NCBI GenBank assembly: GCA_964609305.1 | Contig: CAZSRK010000023.1 | Coordinates: 1 to 37,423 of the forward strand | Reading direction: 5' to 3' | From: CAKSXP01 sp964609305 | GTDB lineage: Bacteria > Bacillota > Clostridia > Oscillospirales > Oscillospiraceae | Length of the DNA: 37,423 bases | Shown here: in pieces, positions 30,591 through 37,423 of the stretch | Layout: every line of letters starts with the position of its first letter | Position numbering within the stretch: position 1 is the stretch's first letter | Notes under the pieces: model-generated | Told to the model about the DNA's origin: nothing | The model's database searches: none | What the model saw: only the letters and a program-made list of their open reading frames with translations | Program-made: the position numbers and the translations under genes

Positions 30591-33242
30591 ATGTCGAAGG
30601 AAACAGAACTTTTTCTGCGGGATTACATCAAAAAAATAGGTGTATCTGGACTTAGACGTGCAGTCATGGGACGCCGCTACCTTTCAGAATGTGAACCGCA
30701 GCAGATATCGGTGGAAGATGAAGAGTATACGGTTCATACTGCCTGTCGTGCCTGCATTTCCAACTGCGGCTGTATTGCCCACGTCAAAAATGGCCGTGTG
30801 GTGAAGTTGGAAGGGGACCCGTTTGATCCAATGAGCAAGGGGAAAATGTGCGCTAAAGGCCTATCCGGCATCAATGCCCTGTACCATCCAAACCGAAATA
30901 AATATCCTCTCGTTCGAGTCGGAAAACGTGGATCCGGGCGCTGGAGACGGCTCACATGGGATGAGGCGCTTGACAGAGTCGCCGGTATGCTGATGGAGAT
31001 ACGGGAAAAATACGGTGCGGAGTACGTGTTCGGCAGCACGGGGGAGGCGGAAACCCGGAGGTGTGGTCCTGCGCACGTTTTTGCAATATATTCGGAACGC
31101 CAAACTGGTTTGAACCCGGAAGCGCCCAGTGCTATCTACCCAGGGTACTTGCATGTGACATGATGTATGGCGGCAGCGACACCAGTATTGCGGATTCTAA
31201 CTGCCTTGAGTTTTATGATGAAGATAACTGTCCGATCCAGTCGCTCGTGCTCTGGGGAACTGACCCGTCTTATTCCTGCACTGCCAGCGGCGGACGTATG
31301 GTCAATGAGCTTCGTGCCAAAGGTGTAAAGACCGTAGTGATAGACCCGCGCCTGACTGCGGACGCGGCCAAGGCCACTGTCTGGCTACCGATCCGGCCGG
31401 GGACCGACGTTGCGCTAATGCTTGCTTGGATACGCTATATCCTTGTGAACAGACTCTATGATGAGGAGTTTGTGCTGCGCTGGACCAACATGCCATACCT
31501 TGTCGATTGCCAGACGCGCTATATCGTCCGTCCGCATGAGGCAACGGAGGCTATGCCTGCCTCTGCACTGGTCTGGGACAGGAAGACCGGCGCGGCCCGC
31601 GAGATGGAATATCCTTGGAATGAGGAGTATGACGTTGAGCTTTTTGGCACGCATATAGTGGATGGAAAGTTGTATAAGACAGGTGCTCAGCTTTTATGGG
31701 AACAGGTAGAAGAGTATACCCTTGAAAAAGCGGGTGAGATCTGCTGGCTGGAGCCTGAACGTATTGAAAAAGCGATCCGCATCTATACGGAAAATCGCCC
31801 CGGCAGCGTATGCCTGGGTGTTGCGGCGGATCACACGGCAAACTCCGAACAGGCGGCGATGGCCGCAAATATTCTGGATTTCCTGATGGGCAACGTAGAA
31901 AAACCCGGTGTTGCCATGCAGAGGTTCCGTATAAGCGGAGTTCTGAAAGAACCGAATTATCCGGTCCCGGTTGCACTCAAGTGTCTTCCAAAAGAACAGT
32001 ATTCAAAGCGGCTTGGAGGCAGGGAATATAAGGGGCGGGCTATCTGGTATGCCAGCCATCCCGGCAGTATTCTGGAGGCCATACTGACGGGAAAACCCTA
32101 TCAGCAGCGTATGTGGATCGACCGCTCCGGCAATAGGCTCGGCGTTATGGCGGAGGCCGGACGATGGGCGCAGGCAATAGAAAAACTTGACTATGTAGTA
32201 CATATGTTTACTTCCTACCTCTATGACTGCCTATGCGGATGTCGTCCTGCCGACACAGGAATGGCTGGAAACCGAAATGATCGTCGAGACCTGTAACACG
32301 CTTTTTGCCAGGCAGCAGGTGGTTCATCTGTGGGAGACACGGGACGAGACGGTGGTATGGTCCAATATTGCAAAAAAATGTGGGGAAATGGGGCACGAAA
32401 TGTGCCGAAAATCTTTCGATGCGGAGTTTATGGGAGAAGATCTGGCGTATTGGAATTCAATGGAAGAGTTTTTCGACCAGTTGACGCCGGCCGTCGGCAT
32501 GACCTGGAAGGAAATGTGCGCTAAAGCGCCGTTTGAATATATGAGCAAAGAGGAATGGAAAACTTACTATGTATACCTGCAAACGGACGAGAGGACCGGA
32601 AAACCAAGGGGATTTAATACCGCTTCAAAGAAATTACAGGTATACTGTGACGGATATATCACTCTGGGACGTACGGGAGCGCCGTATCTTCCTGTGGAAC
32701 TGCCCCCGGCTGACAAAGACTATGAACCGCTTCCGTACTATATCGAGCCTTACGAAAGCCCGGTCCGGGACAACGAAAACTCCAGAAAGTATCCCCTTAC
32801 AATGACGAACGGTAGACTTCCGCTTTTCCATCACACTACACTTCGTAACATCCCCGGTCTCAGGGAGATGTATCCTGTTGCGGAGATCTGGATATATCCC
32901 GATGACGCAAAGGAATATGGCGTCGGCACAGGTGATTGGGTCTGGGTAGAATCCGAACGGGGGAAAATTCGGGCTAAGGCATATGTGACAAAAGCGATAA
33001 GGCCCGGGTCGGTGTATATGGAGCGTTTTTGGAATCCGGAGACGCTAAACACGCAGACGCGAGGCTGGCAGGAGATGAATGTCAATGTTCTTTCCAGATC
33101 AAAACCGCCGTATAACGACGTTGTCGGTACGCACACGCTCAGGGCATATCAGGTACGAATATACAAAGCGGACAAAGCTCCGGAAGGAGTCTGGACGAAA
33201 CCGGATGATTTTAAGTCCTGGCTGACAGTCGGCCAGCATTGA
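30591..33242 (+). pseudogene. Molybdopterin (bis-MGD) oxidoreductase, large subunit, with two frameshifts
   Basis: A DMSO reductase-superfamily catalytic subunit of about 884 residues after repair. The N-terminal [4Fe-4S] motif is C-x2-C-x3-C (CRACISNC) followed by GKMCAKG. The first frame is lost after GAEYVFGSTG; adding one G to the G5 run at 31040-31044 gives TGGGGNPEVWSCARFCNIFG in the next frame. The second break is at 32212-32213, where removing one T gives VVHMFTPTSMTAYADVVLP, the family's TPT...ADVVLP motif. The FEPGSAQCYLPR segment may supply a cysteine ligand to Mo. The C-terminal cofactor-binding domain is complete (MTNGRLPLFHHT, ending in VRIYKADKAPEGVW). No twin-arginine signal is seen, so it should be cytosolic. 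It is unclear whether the frameshifts are real or sequencing errors. Confidence 0.85.
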
Positions 33243-33256
33243 CAGGAGGCGAACAC

Positions 33257-33886
33257 ATGGGTAAACAGCTTGCAATTGTTGTCGAGGTCGACCGCTGCAT
33301 AGGTTGCCGTGGCGGGTGTCAGGTTGCCTGCAGATTTGAAAACAGTATCGCCCTTGGCGAATCCCGAAGCCGCCTTTATACCATGGGTCCGATTGGGAAC
33401 TTCCCGGACATATCAATGTATTTTATTCCGGTGATGTGTCAGCAATGTGAAAACCCTGCCTGTACCGCGGTGTGTCCGACCGGCGCCTGCTATAAAAGTG
33501 ATGAGGACGGAGTCGTGTACATAGACAGGGATATCTGCATTGGCTGCCAGAGCTGCCGCAGGGCATGCCCTTTCCATGCAAATCTTTTTAATCAGCAGCT
33601 TCATGTGATGGACAAGTGTGATATCTGCTCGCAGCTCAGAGAGAAAGACAGCGTGCCTGTCTGCGTCCGAAACTGCGCAGGCGGAGCTTTGCATTATGGT
33701 GATATCAACGATGCCGAAAGTGAAGTGTCGAAGCTGCTTGAGACAAATAAGGGACATGTTTTCTTGCTGCCTGATGACAGCGGATGCCGGCCCTCCGGAA
33801 GGTTTATACTGAAGAATGAGGCATGGATCGACATGCTTCCTTTTGATTTTGAAGCCGCACTGAGGGAGGGAAGATACGATGACTAA
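33257..33886 (+). CDS. Four-cluster ferredoxin-like electron-transfer subunit (DmsB/NrfC type)
   Basis: A 209-residue iron-sulfur protein, the usual small partner of molybdopterin reductases. The start at 33257 is set by AGGAGG 7 bases upstream. Four cysteine groups for [4Fe-4S] clusters are seen: CIGCRGGCQVAC (about 13-24), CQQCENPACTAVCPTG (near 60), CIGCQSCRRACPF (near 92) and CDICSQL with PVCVRNC (near 118-136). No membrane helix or signal is present. It should carry electrons between the AsrA-like domain of the next protein and the molybdenum enzyme, and is encoded between them. Its stop overlaps the next start by 8 bases. Confidence 0.92.
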   Translation: MGKQLAIVVEVDRCIGCRGGCQVACRFENSIALGESRSRLYTMGPIGNFPDISMYFIPVMCQQCENPACTAVCPTGACYKSDEDGVVYIDRDICIGCQSCRRACPFHANLFNQQLHVMDKCDICSQLREKDSVPVCVRNCAGGALHYGDINDAESEVSKLLETNKGHVFLLPDDSGCRPSGRFILKNEAWIDMLPFDFEAALREGRYDD

Positions 33887-35513
33887 ACTACTGACCGTTC
33901 TCACGGAGGAGCGAGAGCAGATGTATCGTTTTCTGGGCGGACTGTATATCATGGAGGTTGATTCCCGGCAGCTCCAGGTTATGAAAAATATGTGTTTTCC
34001 CGAACTCACGGATCCGAAAGGGGAGGGGGATCCTGATCTTGCAGAAGGCTATAAATTGCTTGGCGATTATATAGCTTCCGTATCGGAGGAGGATCTGGAA
34101 GATCTGGCCGCCGGGGATGCAGCCGGAAAGGCGGCATTCCCGTATGAATCTGTCTATGTTGACAAAAAACATCAAATTGGCGGAAGCACGCGAATGCAGA
34201 TGAGGGCCATTTATCTTGCCCGGGGACGGCAGCCGGACCCGGACATATATCGGACGATGGAGGACAATATCGGGCTGATGCTGGAATATATGGGAATCCT
34301 CTGCGGGGAGCTGTTGTCTGCGCTGGAAGACGATGACGGTACCAAAGCCTCAAGGCTGCTGAGAGAACAAAAGGATTTTTTAAACCGCCATCTCGGCAAT
34401 TGGGCAGGGGCCTTTACATCCGACGTTGTCAACTATTCTGACAGTGACTTCTACAAAGGCGTTGCAAAAATTACGGTAGGCTTTCTTGAAAAAGGCAGGT
34501 GCAATATGGGGTATCGATTAACCAACGGAAAAATGGATGAGATCCTGTCCGCGCTTCAGGCACATTATCACATATTTGGTCCCCGTATAAATGGACGGGA
34601 CAAAAAGGTACGTTACAGCATGATCGATTCAGTTTCACAGATAGTCACGGACAGGCAATCGGATTTCTCGCCTAAGGAGATATACTATCCTGTTTCGCAG
34701 ATGATGTATTCCTTCAGAGACGGCAAAGTCTATAGCGGTGAGGAGCCAGACGGCAAGGGCATTTTGATATTTGCCAGGGCCTGCGATATAAATGCGGTAC
34801 GTAGGTTGGATGAGATTTTCCTGAGAAACGGCGGAAGCAGTGATGTGTTCTATGAGCGGATGCGAAGAAAGGTCCGTTTTATACTCATGGAGTGCAGCGA
34901 AGGCTTTGAGCACTGTTTTTGTGCCTCCGTTGGAAGTAACCAAACGGAGGATTATAGTCTCGCGGTCTGTTTGAAAGTTGGGGAACTGCTGGTGCAGGTG
35001 AAGGATGATGAATTCTCCGATCTGTTCTCAAGTGAGGAACCGGTCGATTACAGCGTTACCTTTGTGGAGAGGAACCGCCGCAGCTTGCGGGCACCCCAAA
35101 TTAACAAAAGCAACCTGAAAGCTGTCAGCGGTCTTGATTATTGGTTGCAGTTTGACGAACGGTGTATTGCATGCGGCGGCTGTAATACTGTATGTGGAAC
35201 CTGCAGCTGTTTTGATATCACGGATATAGTGTACAGCCAAGGGGCCAGAGACGGTGAACGGAGGCGGATATGGTCATCCTGTATGCTGAAGGATTTTACA
35301 AGAACTGCCGGTGGAGGACTGTCGCGAAAAACACAGGGGGCGAACATGCGCTTTAAGGTGTTTCACAAATTCTATGATTACAGAGTCCGCATGAAAGCCG
35401 GAGAGGACATGTGTGTCGGCTGTGGAAGGTGCGACTTGCGTTGCCCTGCGAATATCTCCTTCTTTGACACGGTATGTCATCTGCATGATGTTATCGAGAG
35501 TTTGGAGGTCTGA
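33879..35513 (+). CDS. Fusion of a TorD-family chaperone and an AsrA-like iron-sulfur protein
   Basis: A 544-residue protein in one unbroken frame. Residues 1-~205 are all-helical and match the TorD/DmsD/NarJ molybdoenzyme chaperones, with FPYESVY at 87-93 and the RAIYLARGRQPD segment. Residues ~210-544 match anaerobic sulfite reductase subunit A: YYPVSQMMYSF, ILIFARACDINAVRRLDEIF, FILMECSEGFEHCFCASVG, then two [4Fe-4S] sites at C429/C432/C435/C439 and C512/C515/C518/C522. M210 has a GGCAGG sequence just upstream, so separate translation of the AsrA part from an internal start is possible. The AsrA part would pass electrons from the AsrB-like subunit to the ferredoxin subunit; the TorD part would mature the molybdenum enzyme. 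The start is set by GAGGGAGGG before 33879. Confidence 0.85.
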   Translation: MTKLLTVLTEEREQMYRFLGGLYIMEVDSRQLQVMKNMCFPELTDPKGEGDPDLAEGYKLLGDYIASVSEEDLEDLAAGDAAGKAAFPYESVYVDKKHQIGGSTRMQMRAIYLARGRQPDPDIYRTMEDNIGLMLEYMGILCGELLSALEDDDGTKASRLLREQKDFLNRHLGNWAGAFTSDVVNYSDSDFYKGVAKITVGFLEKGRCNMGYRLTNGKMDEILSALQAHYHIFGPRINGRDKKVRYSMIDSVSQIVTDRQSDFSPKEIYYPVSQMMYSFRDGKVYSGEEPDGKGILIFARACDINAVRRLDEIFLRNGGSSDVFYERMRRKVRFILMECSEGFEHCFCASVGSNQTEDYSLAVCLKVGELLVQVKDDEFSDLFSSEEPVDYSVTFVERNRRSLRAPQINKSNLKAVSGLDYWLQFDERCIACGGCNTVCGTCSCFDITDIVYSQGARDGERRRIWSSCMLKDFTRTAGGGLSRKTQGANMRFKVFHKFYDYRVRMKAGEDMCVGCGRCDLRCPANISFFDTVCHLHDVIESLEV

Positions 35514-35514
35514 C

Positions 35515-36315
35515 ATGGAAAATTATCTGAACGATATCATGATGCCGGAGCCATGCTGCATCCTCCGGATCGTCCATGAGACAAAAGCGGAGTTTACTTT
35601 CCGTGTAGCCTTTGACAAACCAAGTGAGCATGGTCAGTTCTGCATGCTGTCTATTCCAAAGGTTGGCGAGGCGCCGATTTCCATCAGCGGTCGGGGGGAG
35701 GGATATGCGGAATTCACGATACGAAAGGTTGGCCGCCTCACAGAAGGTGTGTTCGGTCTGCATGCGGGGGAAGACCTTTTCCTGAGAGGTCCCTATGGAA
35801 ATCCCTGGCCGATCGACCGGTTTTACGGAAAGCATCTGGTCGTGATCAGCGGGGGCACAGGCATTGCGCCTGTCAGGACACTGCTCAACTATTTCTATGA
35901 CCATATGGAGCTGCTGCCCTCCCTGTATCTGATTTCCGGCTTTAAGGATGTGTCAGGAGCTCTCTTTGATGATGACAGGGCAAAGTGGTCAAACAGATTT
36001 AATACGGTTTATACTCTGGACGATTCGACCGCACAGGGATTTGAGACCGGTATGGTGACCGCACATATCGACAAGATCCCCTTGGAGTCGTTCGACGATT
36101 ACAATATCGCTATTGTCGGTCCGCCTGCTATGATGCATTTCGCGGCGCTCAAGAGCATGGAACTTGGAGCGTCCGAGGATAAGATTTGGGTGTCTTTTGA
36201 GCGAAAAATGTCCTGTGCCGTTGGCAAATGCGGTCACTGTAAAATCAATGAGACCTACGTCTGTCTGGAGGGGCCGGTACTGCATTATCCGAAAGCAAGG
36301 TGCCTGTTTGATTAA
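35515..36315 (+). CDS. AsrB-like FAD/NAD(P)H electron-input subunit
   Basis: A 266-residue ferredoxin-NADP reductase-fold protein like anaerobic sulfite reductase subunit B and the dihydroorotate dehydrogenase electron-transfer subunit. The start at 35515 is set by GGAGG and lies 1 base after the upstream stop. The FAD-binding part contains PISISGRGEG and RGPYGNPW (91-98). The nucleotide-binding part contains VISGGTGIAPVRTLL (about 111-124) and VGPPAMMHF. A C-terminal [2Fe-2S] site has C234, C239, C242 and C250 (CAVGKCGHCK). It should take hydride from NAD(P)H and feed the AsrA-like domain. No AsrC (siroheme) gene follows, so sulfite is not the obvious acceptor. Confidence 0.9.
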   Translation: MENYLNDIMMPEPCCILRIVHETKAEFTFRVAFDKPSEHGQFCMLSIPKVGEAPISISGRGEGYAEFTIRKVGRLTEGVFGLHAGEDLFLRGPYGNPWPIDRFYGKHLVVISGGTGIAPVRTLLNYFYDHMELLPSLYLISGFKDVSGALFDDDRAKWSNRFNTVYTLDDSTAQGFETGMVTAHIDKIPLESFDDYNIAIVGPPAMMHFAALKSMELGASEDKIWVSFERKMSCAVGKCGHCKINETYVCLEGPVLHYPKARCLFD

Positions 36316-36360
36316 AAAAGATTTCTAGGTGATATCTCAAAAGAGAAAAATTATAAAAAC

Positions 36361-36402
36361 GAAATGGCCCGCCGTCTGTTATGTCAGGCGGCGAGCCATT
36401 TC
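36361..36402 (-). terminator. Terminator between convergent operons
   Basis: An outer 8-base perfect stem (GAAATGGC with GCCATTTC) and an imperfect inner stem around TTATGT. The T-rich tail (GTTTTTATAATTTTT) is on the minus strand, so it mainly serves the Spo0A_C/XRE pair; the hairpin may also stop the reductase operon. Confidence 0.75.
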
Positions 36403-36431
36403 AGCTGTAAGGCAAGGTTATATGTAATTTT

Positions 36432-36791
36432 TTATAAGCTGCTCAAATGGGACATATAGGAATAGAGAATAGCAATGAATTTCGAGCTTGAAGGTTTAGA
36501 GATGAGTGGTACGGAGGAAATGCTGCAGAGAAGTTTCGGATTTCTGTCCCAGATATGTGAGACAGCCAGTCGTATATTCCTCTCCACAGCAGAGGGAGTG
36601 GTCTGGTAATGCTCAGCGACCTCCGGATACAGCCACTTGGTTACTAGCCGCAGACGCTGTGGGGATTGCAATGCGAGATAAGCGGCGTAGGCGGTGTGAA
36701 AGAAACCGGTATAGTTTGGGGTCAACCCGAGATCATATAGGAGATTGCAGATTTCAGGCGGCAAATAGTCTTCCGGTACAGATATGTTCAC
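36432..36791 (-). CDS. Orphan Spo0A C-terminal-domain protein
   Basis: A 119-residue protein resembling only the DNA-binding effector domain of the sporulation regulator Spo0A: a helix set starting PPEICNLLYDLGLTPNYTGF, then VTKWLYPEVAEHYQTTPSAV and ERNIRLAVSHIW, the counterpart of the Spo0A recognition helix and its VERAIRHAI motif. There is no phosphoacceptor receiver domain, so it cannot be controlled by the sporulation phosphorelay in the usual way. It overlaps the XRE gene by 4 bases and is translated with it. It may bind DNA as a partner of the XRE protein or interfere with Spo0A; this is inference. Confidence 0.78.
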   Translation of the reverse strand: MNISVPEDYLPPEICNLLYDLGLTPNYTGFFHTAYAAYLALQSPQRLRLVTKWLYPEVAEHYQTTPSAVERNIRLAVSHIWDRNPKLLCSISSVPLISKPSSSKFIAILYSYMSHLSSL

Positions 36792-37165
36792 TTTTGTATC
36801 ACCTCCATAATGGCATTAGCATGGAAGGCAACAGTTTTCTGATCCTCGCATGAAAGCTGATAAAACCAGTTGGAAATTTGCAGGAAAGCGGAGATGATTT
36901 TAAGTCTGTCATCCGATTTCCCATTGTCGTCTGTCCCTTGATCGGGTTCGCTAACAAAAAGCTCGTCTGTCAAAAGGCTGAGCGGAACATTCAGGCCGTC
37001 TGCAATACAGAGAGCGGTGTGGAGAGAGGTGTTTCCCTTTAGGGATAAAACTGAATGCAATGTAGACGGCGGGACTCCAATTTCATCTGAGAACTCACAC
37101 TTTTTGCTTGACATTGGTTTTTGGAGTGTTTCAATATTCTTTGCAAATATATTACACTTATCCAT
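36788..37165 (-). CDS. XRE family helix-turn-helix regulator
   Basis: A 125-residue protein with a lambda-repressor-like helix-turn-helix in residues ~7-67 (KKCEFSDEIGVPPSTLHSVL, then TSLHTALCIADGLNVPLSLL). An acidic linker and a helical C-terminal tail follow (SNWFYQLSCEDQKTVAFHAN), common in Clostridia regulators. AAGGAGGG lies 8 bases before the ATG. It is the first gene of a two-gene unit with the Spo0A_C-domain protein. Two inverted repeats upstream could be its own operators. Confidence 0.85.
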   Translation of the reverse strand: MDKCNIFAKNIETLQKPMSSKKCEFSDEIGVPPSTLHSVLSLKGNTSLHTALCIADGLNVPLSLLTDELFVSEPDQGTDDNGKSDDRLKIISAFLQISNWFYQLSCEDQKTVAFHANAIMEVIQK

Positions 37166-37226
37166 TTATTATCCCTCCTTGTTATATATTTTTATATATA
37201 TAAGATAAAGGAAATAGATGGCTTTG

Positions 37227-37265
37227 TGTTAACGAAGATTCGTTTTATACGACGAGTTTTCGTAT
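37227..37265 (-). promoter_or_regulatory. Putative operator region of the XRE gene
   Basis: Two dyads lie side by side: AACGAA/TTCGTT with a 2-base gap (37231-37244) and ATACGA/TCGTAT with a 7-base gap (37247-37265). They share the ACGA half-site. The first touches a possible minus-strand -35 box, TTAACA (37232-37227). Confidence 0.45.
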
Positions 37266-37329
37266 TTATTTGAAATATATTTTTTTAAGGTGCCACAAGG
37301 GAGTTGACATACATCTGACGGCAGAAAGT

Positions 37330-37366
37330 AAAAAATCCTGTAATCATTGAGATTACAGGATTTTTT
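37330..37366 (-). terminator. Terminator of the tRNA-Val gene
   Basis: A perfect 16-base stem (AAAAAATCCTGTAATC with GATTACAGGATTTTTT) around ATTGA, 2 bases after the tRNA 3' end on the minus strand. Confidence 0.9.
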
Positions 37367-37368
37367 CT

Positions 37369-37423
37369 TGGTGGAGACTATTGGGCTCGAACCAACGACC
37401 TCATGCGTGTGAAGCATGCGCTC
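37369..37423 (-). tRNA. tRNA-Val (anticodon CAC), partial at window edge
   Basis: The 3' three quarters of a tRNA: the end of the D stem (GAGC), the anticodon stem CATGC/GCATG with loop TTCACAC (anticodon CAC, reading GUG), a 5-base variable loop, the T arm GTTGG-TTCGAGC-CCAAT, acceptor strand AGTCTCC, discriminator A and an encoded CCA. The 5' part lies outside the window. Confidence 0.93.

Noticed and set aside
33879..36315. Dissimilatory anaerobic sulfite reductase operon asrABC
   Set aside because: The AsrA- and AsrB-like genes are present, but AsrB is followed by a terminator and unrelated genes on the other strand; no siroheme subunit is in the window.
1..37423. CRISPR arrays, insertion sequences, integrases or phage genes
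   Set aside because: No regular spaced repeats, transposase, recombinase or phage structural genes were seen, even beside the tRNA at the right edge.

Overview
The window looks like part of a chromosome of an anaerobic, probably spore-forming Clostridia species of moderately high GC, most likely an uncultured member of the Oscillospiraceae or a relative. This is inferred from gene content and style: a Spo0A C-terminal-type protein, PaaK/ACT genes, an FHA-FtsW plus penicillin-binding protein operon, S-layer homology repeats, DUF5067 and DUF2812 proteins, and Gram-positive ribosome binding sites. A run of exactly 100 N and four single-base frameshifts in otherwise well-conserved genes suggest a draft or metagenome scaffold.

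Left part (1-7.8 kb): on the minus strand are a chloramphenicol acetyltransferase-like gene, an ECF-type sigma factor and its overlapping anti-sigma-like partner (cut short near the window edge), and a zinc-ribbon/DUF5067 membrane protein with one frameshift. On the plus strand is a three-gene operon for a PaaK-type acyl-CoA ligase, a double-ACT protein and a large Old Yellow Enzyme/FAD reductase, closed by a strong terminator. Its likely role is activation and reduction of an aromatic or unsaturated acid.

Middle part (7.9-21.5 kb): a secreted 5'-nucleotidase with three SLH repeats, then a convergent five-gene minus-strand envelope operon (FHA-FtsW/RodA, class B PBP, LTA synthase-like sulfatase, ABC-F ATPase, YdcF/DUF218), with a recognisable promoter at its head and a shared bidirectional terminator at its end. 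Next come a PNPOx-fold flavoprotein, a PadR/DUF2812 pair whose promoter carries two palindromes, and a branched-chain aminotransferase with its terminator.

Right part (21.6-36.4 kb): the most unusual region. A complete peptide/nickel-type ABC importer (lipoprotein, two permeases, two ATPases, the last with a frameshift in Walker A) is followed by a divergent AraC regulator. Then comes a reductase cluster: a fumarate reductase-like flavoprotein, a large molybdopterin oxidoreductase (two frameshifts), a four-cluster ferredoxin subunit, a TorD chaperone domain fused to an AsrA-like iron-sulfur protein, and an AsrB-like FAD/NAD(P)H subunit. There is no siroheme sulfite reductase (AsrC). The simplest reading is a soluble NAD(P)H-driven molybdenum reductase that borrows the electron-input half of anaerobic sulfite reductase, with its own chaperone built into the electron-transfer subunit and a dedicated importer and regulator. 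The substrate is unknown.

Right edge: an orphan Spo0A_C-domain protein overlaps an XRE regulator, followed by a tRNA-Val(CAC) cut by the window end, with its terminator.
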